The position numbers were made by a program, and so were the translations under genes. 50,758 nt of DNA from Polaromonas sp. (GTDB taxonomy: Bacteria > Pseudomonadota > Gammaproteobacteria > Burkholderiales > Burkholderiaceae_C): the NCBI GenBank assembly GCA_021731285.1, contig JAKFXR010000033.1, positions 1 through 50,758 of the forward strand, given 5' to 3'. Positions 38,394 through 47,064 of this stretch are shown one piece after another. Below the pieces are notes generated by a model that worked only from the letters and a program-made list of their open reading frames with translations, did not search any database and was not told the DNA's origin. Position 1 is the first letter of the stretch, and each line of letters opens with the position of its first letter.

Positions 38394-39146
38394 TCAGGCA
38401 GCTGCGTTTTCCACTTCGACGAATTCGTCGGTGCTTTCGGCAGAAACCATCTTGACGACCTCGTTGGTCGCATTGGCGCGGCCTTCAATGATCGCATCGG
38501 CGATACCACGGGCATACAGCGCCACAGCCTTGGACGAGTCGTCGTTGCCGGGGATGACGTAGTCGATGCCAATGGGGGAGTGGTTGGAATCCACCACGCC
38601 GATCAATGGAATGCCCAGTTTTTTGGCTTCCAGCACGGCAATTTTGTGGAAACCCACGTCGATCACGAAGATCGCGTCCGGCAAGGCGTTCATGTCCTGA
38701 ATGCCGCCGATGTCTTTTTCAAGCTTTTCCATTTCGCGCTTGAAAGTGAGTTGCTCTTTTTTGCTCAGGGTGTCGAGACCGACTTCCTGCTGGGCTTTCA
38801 TTTCCTTGAGCCGCTTGATGGAGGTCTTGACCGTCTTGAAGTTGGTCAGCATGCCGCCCAGCCAGCGCTGGTCGACAAAGGGCACACCTGCGCGCTTGGC
38901 TTCGGCCGAAACCAGTTCGCGCGCCTGGCGCTTGGTACCGACCATCAGGATGGTGCCGCGGTTGGCAGAGAGTTGTTTGACGAACTTCATCGCTTCCTCG
39001 AACATCGGCAGCGATTTTTCGAGGTTGATGATGTGAATACGGTTGCGATGGCCAAAGATGTAGGGGGCCATCTTGGGGTTCCAGAAGCGCGTTTGGTGTC
39101 CGAAATGGACGCCGGCTTCCAGCATTTCACGCATGCTTGTTGACAT
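38394..39146 (-). CDS. rpsB: 30S ribosomal protein S2
   Basis: S2 is assembled late on the 30S subunit and is needed for mRNA binding. The 250 residues start [28 protein letters not shown] ([13 protein letters not shown], then [19 protein letters not shown]) and include [23 protein letters not shown] lies 7-8 bases before the ATG. It opens the long block; a candidate extended -10 promoter lies about 130 bp upstream. Confidence 0.98.
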   Translation of the reverse strand: MSTSMREMLEAGVHFGHQTRFWNPKMAPYIFGHRNRIHIINLEKSLPMFEEAMKFVKQLSANRGTILMVGTKRQARELVSAEAKRAGVPFVDQRWLGGMLTNFKTVKTSIKRLKEMKAQQEVGLDTLSKKEQLTFKREMEKLEKDIGGIQDMNALPDAIFVIDVGFHKIAVLEAKKLGIPLIGVVDSNHSPIGIDYVIPGNDDSSKAVALYARGIADAIIEGRANATNEVVKMVSAESTDEFVEVENAAA

Positions 39147-39279
39147 AAATTACTCCAAAGGTTGTGTCTAAAATCAGCGCTTATCGCCTGCGGACCTTGA
39201 AGGGCCCGCCGGCAACACCTTGAGTGGCTGATTTGCGATTTATTGCACTGAGGCGGGATGCCCTGTGTACAACCCGCTA

Positions 39280-39288
39280 AGTATACCA
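39280..39288 (-). promoter_or_regulatory. Candidate extended -10 promoter of rpsB
   Basis: Minus strand TGGTATACT: a good -10 hexamer (TATACT) with the TGn extension. It would start a leader of about 125 nt before rpsB, long enough for S2 autoregulation. No clear -35 at normal spacing. Confidence 0.5.
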
Positions 39289-39370
39289 TCCCTCCTCGAA
39301 CAAGTGCCTTTCCTGCAGCCCGACCCGACCGTGACCGTGCCGCCGCGACCGGTCCCACCGCCTTTCGCAC

Positions 39371-39387
39371 ACTACAGAAATGATAGC
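39371..39387 (+). repeat. 17-bp interspersed element upstream of dadA
   Basis: ACTACAGAAATGATAGC, non-coding, between the rpsB promoter and dadA. Confidence 0.65.
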
Positions 39388-39489
39388 TACCCTTCCTTTC
39401 TCCGCAAGGGCTAAATGCCAACTTGGCCTTCCCCGGGGAGCCGCAGTCCTTCGTCGACTCCCCATGCCCGGCTTTCCGGTTGCAAACGC

Positions 39490-40752
39490 ATGAAAGTTGC
39501 AGTGATCGGGGCGGGGATCGTAGGCATTACCACCGCGTGGGAGCTGGCCAGGGACGGTCACGAGGTCACGGTTTTCGAGCGCCGCGGCGCTGCCGCCGAG
39601 GAAAGCAGTTTTGCAAACGCCGGCGTTCTGGCGCCGGGCTATGTCACGCCCTGGGCTGCGCCCGGCATGCCGCGCAAGGTGCTGGGCCATCTTTTGAGCC
39701 GCCATGCACCCGTCAAGCTCAGGCTGCCCCTGTCTGCCAGCGAGCTCCGCTGGATGTGGAAGTGGTGGCGCGCATGCAGGCTGGAGACCTACCTGCTCAA
39801 CCGTGCACGGATGCAGCGGTTGGCCTTCTACAGCCGCGAGCGACTGCATGCCCTGACAGCGGAGCGGCAACTGGAATACGACCGGAGCTCTGGGTACATG
39901 GTTCTCTTGCGCGCCGAAAAGGACGCAAAAATGATAGAGCCCGGGCTGCAGATGCTCAGGGACGCTGGCGTCAAATTCCACCAGATGGGTTCTGACGAAG
40001 CCCGAAAGATCGAACCTGCGCTCAACCCCGACACGCCCTTCCTGGGCGCCGTCCACCTGCCTGACGACGAAGTCGCCAACTGCCGGCAATTTGCGCTCCT
40101 GCTCAAAGCCGAAGCCCAGAGCCTGGGTGTCAACTTTGAGTTCAACCGGGTGGTAACCCATCTGGATAAAGCTCATGCTGCTACTCTTTCAATAGCAGGC
40201 GAAGCGGCGCCCCGGCACTTCGACGCCGTGGTCCTTTGCGCCGGTGTCGCCTCAAGCCAGTTGCTCAGGCCACTGGGGATCAACATTCCGATGGCGGCGG
40301 TTTACGGCTACTCCGTTAGCGCGCCCATCCGTGAGCCGGTGAACGCGCCACGCAGCGCACTGATGGACGAGCGTTACAAGGTCGCTGTCTCCAGACTGGG
40401 CAACCGCGTCCGCGTGGCCGGCAGCGCCGAGATCGGCGGCTCGCCAGCCCACAAGAGCAGCAGTTCCATCCAGACCCTGTACAAGGTACTGCAGGACTGG
40501 TTTCCCGGAGCCGCCAACACCTCCCACGCGGGCGCAAGCGTGCAGGAGTGGAAGGGCGTGCGACCGATGCTGCCGGACGGCCCTCCCCTGCTGGGGGCGA
40601 GTGGCCGATCCGGACTGTGGCTGAACATCGGCCACGGCTCCAGCGGCTGGGCCTTGAGCTGCGGAAGCGCGCGGGTTGTCGCCGACCTCGTGACGGGCAA
40701 AAACCCGGACATCGATATCGACGGCTTCGGCCTGGGACGCCTTGGGCCCTGA
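39490..40752 (+). CDS. dadA: DadA-like FAD D-amino acid dehydrogenase
   Basis: A 420-residue flavoprotein of the DAO family that oxidatively deaminates D-amino acids (D-alanine in the named family) at the inner membrane. The ATG at 39490 puts the FAD motif GAGIVG at residues 7-12; the frame is open to 39415 but that part is unlike the family. Further marks are FERRGAAAEESSFANAG, the AGVLAPGYVTPW segment, FDAVVLCAGVASSQLL and the C-terminal PMLPDGPPLLG and NIGHGSSGWALSCGSA. A 17-bp element encodes ATLSIA in a surface region. It precedes the NAD(P)HX repair gene by 17 bp. DadA paralogues vary in substrate, so the exact amine is uncertain. Confidence 0.85.
   Translation: MKVAVIGAGIVGITTAWELARDGHEVTVFERRGAAAEESSFANAGVLAPGYVTPWAAPGMPRKVLGHLLSRHAPVKLRLPLSASELRWMWKWWRACRLETYLLNRARMQRLAFYSRERLHALTAERQLEYDRSSGYMVLLRAEKDAKMIEPGLQMLRDAGVKFHQMGSDEARKIEPALNPDTPFLGAVHLPDDEVANCRQFALLLKAEAQSLGVNFEFNRVVTHLDKAHAATLSIAGEAAPRHFDAVVLCAGVASSQLLRPLGINIPMAAVYGYSVSAPIREPVNAPRSALMDERYKVAVSRLGNRVRVAGSAEIGGSPAHKSSSSIQTLYKVLQDWFPGAANTSHAGASVQEWKGVRPMLPDGPPLLGASGRSGLWLNIGHGSSGWALSCGSARVVADLVTGKNPDIDIDGFGLGRLGP
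40180..40196 (+). repeat. 17-bp interspersed element in dadA
   Basis: GCTACTCTTTCAATAGC, in frame on the plus strand as ATLSIA. Confidence 0.7.
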
Positions 40753-40769
40753 ACCTGCACAATCGGTCC

Positions 40770-42320
40770 ATGCATGCAATCTCCAGCCTGACCACCCAGG
40801 CGCTTCACGGCGTGGAAGCCACACGCCGGCGGGAACAACAGGCCGCCATGGCGCTGCCAGCCCACACCCTGATGCAGCGCGCTGGCCTCGCCGCAGCCCG
40901 GTTGAGTCTGGCACTTGCGCCCCACGCCCGGCGGATCTGGGTGGCGTGCGGACCAGGCAACAACGGCGGGGATGGACTGGAAGCAGCGATGCATTTGCAC
41001 CAGCGGGGCAAGGAGGTCCTTGTGACCTGGCAGGGGCCCGGGGACGATGCCGGCTTGCCGCCCGATGCGCGCGCCTCGCTGGAGCGAGCGCGCAAGGCCG
41101 GCCTAGCGTTTGCTGCAACGCCACCGCCGGACTTCGACTTTGCCATCGACGCATTGTTCGGCATAGGCGGCAAAGCCCATGCCCCAACCGGCCCACTCGC
41201 CCAGTGGCTGACGCTACTTCGAACCACTGAGCAACCGGTGCTGGCCATCGACGTCCCGAGCGGCCTGAATGCCGACACAGGCGCCCTTTCCTTCGCTCCT
41301 GAATCAATAGCTGCAAAGCCTTGTGAACAAAGGGCCGGAGCCCGATTTACCCTGAGTCTTTTGACACTGAAACCGGGTTTGTTCACCGGAGCCGGACGGG
41401 ACATGGCAGGACAAGTCTGGCTGGATGATCTGGGTGTGGACGCGATTTCGGCTCCGGACGCCTGGCTGTTGGGGCAGGACCGCGCCGGCCGGACCAGCCG
41501 CAGTCTCCATGCCCATACCAGCCACAAAGGCAGCTTCGGCGATGTCGCCATTGTGGGCGGTGAATCCGGCCCCCACACCCACATGGCAGGCGCGGCCTTG
41601 CTGGCTGCGCGTGCGGCCCTGCACATGGGCGCTGGCCGGGTGTTTGTGGCCCTGCTCGGTGAAGCAGACCTCTCGGTAGACCCCCAGCAGCCGGAACTGA
41701 TGTTTCGCAACCCGGACGCTCTGGATCTGAAAAGCCAGGTCGTCGTCTGCGGCTGCGGTGGCGGCGCTTCGATAGCGGCCATGTTGCCCCGTATCCTGTC
41801 CAGCGCCACTGCCCTCGTGCTGGACGCTGACGCGCTCAATGCCGTCGCCGCAGACCCGCAACTGCAAACCCAGCTGAAGGCGCGGCAGGGGCGCGGTTAC
41901 CGTACCGTGCTGACGCCGCATCCGCTGGAGGCTGCGCGCCTTCTTGGCACCCCCACAGCCCAAGTTCAGGGCGATCGCCTGGAGGCCGCCCGACGCCTTT
42001 CAGCCACCTTCGGGTGTGTGGTGGTGCTGAAAGGATCCGGCACGGTGATTGCGGCACCCGGAGAGGTACCAGTGATCAACAGCAGCGGCAACGCACGCCT
42101 GGCAACAGCCGGTACTGGCGACGTGCTGGCTGGAATGCTGGGGGCCTGGATGGCGGACGGCGCTGAAGCATTCGCCGCAGCATGCGGCGCGGTATTTATC
42201 CACGGAAAACTGGCCGATCAATGGGATGACCCCACAACGGAGCATCCCCTGACAGCGTCCCTGCTAGCCAAGAACCATCAGGCCGATCTGCAACAAAAGC
42301 AAAAGTACCAGCGCGGATAA
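40770..42320 (+). CDS. nnr: Bifunctional NAD(P)H-hydrate epimerase/dehydratase
   Basis: Repairs hydrated NADH and NADPH: the N-terminal YjeF_N domain (about 1-215, PGNNGGDGLEAA at 62-73, IDALFGIGG, AIDVPSGLNADTG) epimerises them and the C-terminal carbohydrate-kinase-like domain (about 235-500, LTPHPLEAARLLG and GTGDVLAGMLGAW) dehydrates them using ADP. The ATG at 40770 is chosen from the family start; the open frame extends into dadA. The 516 residues match the fused form. The last 57 bp overlap the convergent yggT gene, and a 17-bp element encodes APESIA. Confidence 0.93.
   Translation: MHAISSLTTQALHGVEATRRREQQAAMALPAHTLMQRAGLAAARLSLALAPHARRIWVACGPGNNGGDGLEAAMHLHQRGKEVLVTWQGPGDDAGLPPDARASLERARKAGLAFAATPPPDFDFAIDALFGIGGKAHAPTGPLAQWLTLLRTTEQPVLAIDVPSGLNADTGALSFAPESIAAKPCEQRAGARFTLSLLTLKPGLFTGAGRDMAGQVWLDDLGVDAISAPDAWLLGQDRAGRTSRSLHAHTSHKGSFGDVAIVGGESGPHTHMAGAALLAARAALHMGAGRVFVALLGEADLSVDPQQPELMFRNPDALDLKSQVVVCGCGGGASIAAMLPRILSSATALVLDADALNAVAADPQLQTQLKARQGRGYRTVLTPHPLEAARLLGTPTAQVQGDRLEAARRLSATFGCVVVLKGSGTVIAAPGEVPVINSSGNARLATAGTGDVLAGMLGAWMADGAEAFAAACGAVFIHGKLADQWDDPTTEHPLTASLLAKNHQADLQQKQKYQRG
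41295..41311 (+). repeat. 17-bp interspersed element in the NAD(P)HX repair gene
   Basis: GCTCCTGAATCAATAGC, in frame as APESIA. It differs from most copies at the fourth base (GCTCC rather than GCTAC) but matches the lpdA copy. Confidence 0.65.
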
Positions 42321-42833
42321 GTCCAGTCCGCCAATGACGGGCACCACGCGGCGAAGCGGCGTCAGCAGCGGATCAACAAGCCGGCCCAGCAAGCCCAGCA
42401 TCACCGAGCCGGGCTGCACCCAGGAAAGAACAGCGTAGACCATGACCACCACAAAAGCGGTTTGCAGTGCCACGCGCACCAGCATCTTGAGCGCAAACAG
42501 CAGCACACCGGGCAACAAGGCAGGACCTGACTCGTACAGGACGGGCAGGCCACCGGACAGCAGGCCAAATAGAACCGCCCACAGCAACGCGTAAATCAGC
42601 GCAAGCAACAAAGCCGCCAGCAGGCTGGCCCAGTCCACACGCGACTGGGCCACGGTTTTGGGCAAAACGCGCCGCAAAGGCTTGACCAGCCAGTCGGTCA
42701 CGGCCATCACGAAATAACCGGGCTGCGCTTGCATGTTGATGCGCAACCAGTTCATCCACGCACGCAGAAGAGCCGAGCCAATCAGCACGAAGAACAGGGT
42801 CTCCAGCAGGAAGGAAAGGATGCGGATCAACAT
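42264..42833 (-). CDS. YggT family membrane protein
   Basis: A 189-residue protein of two YggT modules, each a hydrophobic pair with the mark WxxxNPLxPLRRxxP-like: TDWLVKPLRRVLP (about 46-58) and LVDPLLTPLRRVVPVIGGLDLSALVLLLLL near the end (in two pieces: LTPLRRVVP and GGLDLSALV). Function is unproven; relatives are linked to osmotic stress or cell division. It starts 8 bp after rnr and probably shares its transcript. Its 3' end overlaps the convergent NAD(P)HX repair gene by 57 bp. Confidence 0.88.
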   Translation of the reverse strand: MLIRILSFLLETLFFVLIGSALLRAWMNWLRINMQAQPGYFVMAVTDWLVKPLRRVLPKTVAQSRVDWASLLAALLLALIYALLWAVLFGLLSGGLPVLYESGPALLPGVLLFALKMLVRVALQTAFVVVMVYAVLSWVQPGSVMLGLLGRLVDPLLTPLRRVVPVIGGLDLSALVLLLLLQIGLMVLG

Positions 42834-42841
42834 GGTTATGA

Positions 42842-45169
42842 CTAACGCCTGGGTTTCTTGCTTTGCTTGCGTCTGGTGCCGGTCGCAGATTTCTTTACCG
42901 CCGCTTTGAGCGCCTGGATCGGCGACTTGGGTGTCCGGCTACCAGCTGCGGTGCTGCCGCGGCCCGGCGTCCGCTGCTCAGAGCGTTTGCCACCGCGCTT
43001 ATCCCCCCGCGTGTCACCGGCTGTGCGCGCCGGTCCGCGCTCATGATCAGGGAGTTCAGCTGCGCGACCGCCCGTTTTGTCTTTCATGGCACGGGCAAGC
43101 AGCTCTTCCCCCTCGCGCACCAGACGGAAATCAATCTTGCGTCCATCCAGGTCAACCCGGCTCACCTGCACCCTGACCCGCGTTCCGATGGCATAGCGGA
43201 TACCGGTTCGCTCGCCGCGCAGCTCCTGGCGCGCCTCGTCGAAGCGGAAATACTCACCGCCCAGTTCGGTGATATGTACGAGGCCCTCCACATACATCGC
43301 ATCGAGCGTGACGAAAATGCCAAAGCCGGTGGCCGCGGTGACCACGCCGCCAAACTCTTCACCCAGATGCTCGCGCATGTACTTGCATTTAAGCCAGGCT
43401 TCCACGTCACGGCTGGCTTCGTCGGCACGGCGCTCATTGGCGCTGCAATGCAATCCCGCCGCCTGCCATGCCAGCTGGTCCGCGCTGACCTTCTTCGGTT
43501 TTTGAGCGGGGTCCTTGACGCGGGACGCCAGACGCTTGGACAGCTTGGCCTCTGCCTCGCCCGGGGTGGGCAAAGTCGGCAACTGGTATTTGGTCTGGTT
43601 CAGCACCGCCTTGATGACGCGATGCACAAGCAGGTCGGGATAGCGGCGGATCGGGCTGGTGAAGTGTGTGTAGGCCTCGTAGGCCAGGCCGAAATGACCG
43701 GCGTTCATGGGGGTGTAGATCGCCTGCTGCATGGAGCGCAGCAGCATGGAATGGATCTGCATCGCATCGGGCCGGTCCTTGGTGGCCAGGGCGATTTGCT
43801 GGAACTCGCCGGGCGCGGGATCATCCGTGATCGTCATGCCAATGCCAAGGGCCTTCAGGTAGGTCCGCAGCATGTCCTTCTTCTCGGGCGTCGGGCCCTC
43901 GTGTACCCGGAACAGGCCTTCGTGTTTGCTGCCCGAAATGAAGTCGGCAGAACAGACGTTGGCTGCCAGCATGGACTCCTCGATCAGCCGATGCGCCACA
44001 TTGCGCGTGCGTGGGATGATTTTCTCGATGCGTCCGGCTTCGTCGCAGACGATCTGGGTCTCGGTGGTTTCAAAGTCCACCGCGCCGCGCACGCCACGCT
44101 CCTTGAGCAACGCCTGGTAGACGTCATGCAGGTCCAGCAGGTGCGGCACCAGCGCCTTGCGCTGGGCCGCTTCCGGCCCGCGCGTGTTGGCCAGGATGGC
44201 GGCGACTTCGGTATAGGTGAAACGCGCGTGGCTGAACATCACAGCCGGGTAAAACTGGTAGGCGTGGACTTCACCCTTGGCGGTGACAAGCATGTCGCAA
44301 ACCATGCACAGGCGCTCGACGTTCGGGTTCAGCGAACACAGACCGTTGGAGAGCTTCTCCGGGAGCATGGGGATCACGCGCCGCGGGAAATAAACACTGG
44401 TTGCACGGTCGTAGGCGTCAATGTCGATCGCGCTGCCGGTTTCCACATAGTGGCTCACGTCGGCAATCGCGACCAGCAGACGCCAGCCTTTGCCGCGGCC
44501 GACCTTGGCCGGCTCGCAATACACCGCATCGTCGAAGTCACGCGCGTCTTCACCGTCGATGGTCACCAGCGCAATGTCGGTCAGGTCCACGCGGCCTTTT
44601 TTGTCGGCAGGCCGCACAGCGTCCGGCAACGTGCGGGCCAGCGCCAGCGCGGCGTCGCTGAACTCGTGCGGCACACCGTATTTGCGCACCGCAATTTCAA
44701 TTTCCATGCCCGGGTCGTCGATTTCACCGAGCACCTCCTTGACGCGGCCCACCGGCTGGCCAAACAGCGCCGGCGGCTCGGTCAGCTGGACCACCACGAT
44801 TTGTCCGGGCTTGGCCGTGCCAATGGCGCCCTTGGGGATCAGCACATCCTGGCCGTAACGCTTGTCCTCAGGCGCGACCAGCCAGACCCCACTTTCCTGC
44901 AGCAGACGGCCAATGATGGGGTTGGCCGAACGCTCAATGATCTCGGTGACGCGCCCTTCGGGCCGGTTTTTGCGGTCGTGCCGCACGATGCGCGCCTTGA
45001 CACGGTCTTTGTGCAGTACCGCCCGCATCTCGTTGGGCGGGAGATAGATGTCGGCTTCGCCGTCGTCGCGCAGGACAAAGCCGTGTCCATCGCGGTGTCC
45101 GGAAACAGTTCCTTCGAATTCTGCGAGCAGCCCGGCGCCCTGGCCGCTGCTGTGTGTGCTGGTTTTGAT
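42842..45169 (-). CDS. rnr: Ribonuclease R (start codon non-canonical)
   Basis: A processive 3'-5' exoribonuclease that degrades structured RNA. Two cold-shock domains lead; the RNB catalytic domain shows IDGEDARDFDDAVYC with the metal-binding Asp residues, and the S1 domain (GVVTAATGFGIFVTLD to VQVSRVDLDGRKIDFRLV) is followed by a basic tail. The first ATG is at 45028, but family-like sequence (AEFEGTVSGHRDGHGFVLR, then DDGEADIYLPPNEM) runs on upstream in the same frame, which stays open to a TAA at 45194-45196 with no ATG, GTG or TTG. The best start is ATC at 45169 (then AAA ACC AGC), with AAAGAG ending 7 bases before it, giving 775 residues. Translation from 45028 would lose half of the first cold-shock domain. 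Confidence 0.9.
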   Translation of the reverse strand: MKTSTHSSGQGAGLLAEFEGTVSGHRDGHGFVLRDDGEADIYLPPNEMRAVLHKDRVKARIVRHDRKNRPEGRVTEIIERSANPIIGRLLQESGVWLVAPEDKRYGQDVLIPKGAIGTAKPGQIVVVQLTEPPALFGQPVGRVKEVLGEIDDPGMEIEIAVRKYGVPHEFSDAALALARTLPDAVRPADKKGRVDLTDIALVTIDGEDARDFDDAVYCEPAKVGRGKGWRLLVAIADVSHYVETGSAIDIDAYDRATSVYFPRRVIPMLPEKLSNGLCSLNPNVERLCMVCDMLVTAKGEVHAYQFYPAVMFSHARFTYTEVAAILANTRGPEAAQRKALVPHLLDLHDVYQALLKERGVRGAVDFETTETQIVCDEAGRIEKIIPRTRNVAHRLIEESMLAANVCSADFISGSKHEGLFRVHEGPTPEKKDMLRTYLKALGIGMTITDDPAPGEFQQIALATKDRPDAMQIHSMLLRSMQQAIYTPMNAGHFGLAYEAYTHFTSPIRRYPDLLVHRVIKAVLNQTKYQLPTLPTPGEAEAKLSKRLASRVKDPAQKPKKVSADQLAWQAAGLHCSANERRADEASRDVEAWLKCKYMREHLGEEFGGVVTAATGFGIFVTLDAMYVEGLVHITELGGEYFRFDEARQELRGERTGIRYAIGTRVRVQVSRVDLDGRKIDFRLVREGEELLARAMKDKTGGRAAELPDHERGPARTAGDTRGDKRGGKRSEQRTPGRGSTAAGSRTPKSPIQALKAAVKKSATGTRRKQSKKPRR

Positions 45170-45363
45170 AAGTGATCTCTTTTCTTGAGATGGTTAAAGT
45201 GAAATGAATCGCCTTGCCCCTGGGCAAGGCTGCTGATTCGTTATGCTGGATGGTAGTTGGGCATCACAAAAAGCGGCACGGGGCTGGCTCAGCGCACGCC
45301 CGGTTTTTCGTACCTGTGTGGACTTTATATCCTGCAGCACGATCGAATTTTTTGAAGTCGGGG

Positions 45364-45381
45364 ACAGAAAAATGATTCTGT
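45364..45381. promoter_or_regulatory. Inverted repeat ACAGAA-N6-TTCTGT upstream of tRNA-Leu
   Basis: An exact 6-bp inverted repeat 20 bp before the tRNA gene, next to a TGG-TACACT extended -10-like sequence (45385-45393). It could be a protein site or a small hairpin; unproven. Confidence 0.3.
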
Positions 45382-45401
45382 AATGGTACACTGCTGGCTG
45401 T

Positions 45402-45486
45402 GCCCGGGTGGCGGAATTGGTAGACGCGCACGGTTCAGGTCCGTGTATCGCAAGATGTGGAGATTCGAGTTCTCTCCCGGGCACCA
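45402..45486 (+). tRNA. tRNA-Leu (anticodon CAG)
   Basis: The acceptor arms GCCCGGG and CCCGGGC pair fully, with discriminator A and an encoded CCA (45484-45486). The anticodon stem CACGG/CCGTG encloses TTCAGGT, anticodon CAG at 45436-45438, reading CUG. The long variable arm expected for a class II leucine tRNA is present (TATCGCAAGATGTG region). An intrinsic terminator follows. Confidence 0.97.
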
Positions 45487-45519
45487 GATACATCCAGCCC
45501 AGCGAAAAAGCTGGAAAAC

Positions 45520-45554
45520 AAAGGCTACTGCCCCACCGAGTCAGTAGCCTTTTT
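45520..45554. terminator. Bidirectional terminator of tRNA-Leu and rimO
   Basis: AAGGCTACTG (45521-45530) and CAGTAGCCTT (45542-45551) form a 10-bp stem followed by a T run on the plus strand. On the minus strand the same hairpin follows the rimO stop by about 35 bp with a TGTTTT tail. Confidence 0.9.
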
Positions 45555-45586
45555 GCTTTCCGGTGCGCATCCAGCGCACCGCATGC

Positions 45587-46996
45587 TCAGACCGGCATGG
45601 CCACCAGGTCGTGCCCTTGCGTACCCACAATGCGGGCCTTCGTAAATTCGCCGACCTTGAGTGTTTTGCTGATTTTCTCTGGCGGCAGCAACTTCACGCT
45701 GCCATCAATCTCGGGCGCGTCGGCATAACTGCGGCCCAGGCCACCTTTTTTTCCCATCCCTGGCGCTGAATCGATCAGTACCTGCATGGTTGCACCCACA
45801 CGTTGCTGCAATTTCGCACTGGACACGGCTTCCGCAACCGCCATGAAGCGCGCACGTCGCTCTTCGCGCACTTCAAAAGGCAACATGCCGGGAATGTCGT
45901 TCGCCTTGGCACCATCGACAGGGCTGTAAGCAAAGCAGCCCGCGCGGTCTATCTTCGCCTCGCGCATGAAATCGAGCAGGTCGGCAAACTCGGCTTCTGT
46001 CTCCCCCGGGAAGCCTGCAATGAAGGTGCTGCGGATGACAATCTCCGGGCACATCTCACGCCAGCGCGCAATGCGCTCCAGATTTTTCTCACCACTGGCG
46101 GGACGCTTCATGCGCTTGAGCACATCGGGATGGCTGTGCTGTAAAGGTACGTCCAGGTAGGGCAATACCTTGCCGGTCGCCATCAGCGGGATCACCTCAT
46201 CCACACTTGGATAGGGATAGACGTAGTGCAGCCGCACCCACGCACCATAGGGTTCAGCAATGTCGCCCAGCGCCTGTACCAGCTCCAGCATGCGGGTCTT
46301 GACTGGTTTTCCATCCCAGAAACCGGTACGGTATTTGACATCCACTCCGTAGGCGGAGGTGTCCTGGCTGATCACCAGCAGCTCCTTGACCCCGCCTTCA
46401 AACAGCGCACGGGCTTCGCTGAGCACATCGCCGATCGGACGGGACACCAGATCACCGCGCATCGATGGAATGATGCAGAAGGTACAACGGTGGTTGCAGC
46501 CTTCACTGATTTTCAGGTAGGCATAGTGTCTGGGTGTCAGCTTGATGCCCGCAATGCCAAATGAATTGGGCACCAGGTCCACAAAGGGGTCGTGGGGTTT
46601 GGGCAGGTTCAGGTGCACGGCGTCCATGACTTCCTGGGTTGCATGCGGGCCGGTCACTGCCAAAACGCTGGGGTGCATCTGCCGGACAAGGTTGCCCCCG
46701 CCCTCGCCTGCCTTGGCGCCGAGGCAGCCGGTCACGATGACCCGGCCGTTTTCAGCCAGCGCCTCGCCAATGGTGTCCAGACTCTCCTTGACCGCGTCGT
46801 CAATAAATCCGCAGGTGTTGACGATCACCAGATCCGCACCTTCGAAGGTTTTGGATGTCTGGTAGCCCTCGGCATTGAGCTGGGTAAGTATCAGTTCGGA
46901 ATCGGTCAATGCCTTGGGGCAGCCCAGACTGACAAACCCCACACGGGGTGCTTTGTTCGGGGAAGGCGATACGGTGGACGACAGGGCTTGACTCAT
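45587..46996 (-). CDS. rimO: Ribosomal protein S12 methylthiotransferase
   Basis: A radical-SAM enzyme that adds a methylthio group to an Asp of ribosomal protein S12. The 469-residue protein carries the N-terminal cluster cysteines Cys26 (SLGCPKA), Cys62 (NTCGFI) and Cys91 (TGCLGA), the radical-SAM motif [15 protein letters not shown] and a C-terminal TRAM domain. [12 protein letters not shown] and NTCGFI distinguish it from MiaB. It follows phaR by 68 bp. Confidence 0.96.
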   Translation of the reverse strand: MSQALSSTVSPSPNKAPRVGFVSLGCPKALTDSELILTQLNAEGYQTSKTFEGADLVIVNTCGFIDDAVKESLDTIGEALAENGRVIVTGCLGAKAGEGGGNLVRQMHPSVLAVTGPHATQEVMDAVHLNLPKPHDPFVDLVPNSFGIAGIKLTPRHYAYLKISEGCNHRCTFCIIPSMRGDLVSRPIGDVLSEARALFEGGVKELLVISQDTSAYGVDVKYRTGFWDGKPVKTRMLELVQALGDIAEPYGAWVRLHYVYPYPSVDEVIPLMATGKVLPYLDVPLQHSHPDVLKRMKRPASGEKNLERIARWREMCPEIVIRSTFIAGFPGETEAEFADLLDFMREAKIDRAGCFAYSPVDGAKANDIPGMLPFEVREERRARFMAVAEAVSSAKLQQRVGATMQVLIDSAPGMGKKGGLGRSYADAPEIDGSVKLLPPEKISKTLKVGEFTKARIVGTQGHDLVAMPV

Positions 46997-47064
46997 GCCT
47001 CTATTGTCTCAGAGAGCACCCGGGTTGCCTCGGGAGGGGTCTCTCTGGCCGCCGGCCAGCGCAC

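Larger units (their letters stand above)
39147..39489. other. Divergent control region of rpsB and dadA
   Basis: These 343 bp contain no gene I can support. They hold the rpsB leader and candidate promoter, a 17-bp interspersed element at 39371, and an inverted repeat GGGGAG/CTCCCC (39435-39440 and 39458-39463) 27 bp before the dadA start. Confidence 0.7.

Noticed and set aside
42863..45175. 770-codon open frame opposite rnr
   Set aside because: Antisense shadow of RNase R; rich in His, Arg and Gln with no domain features.
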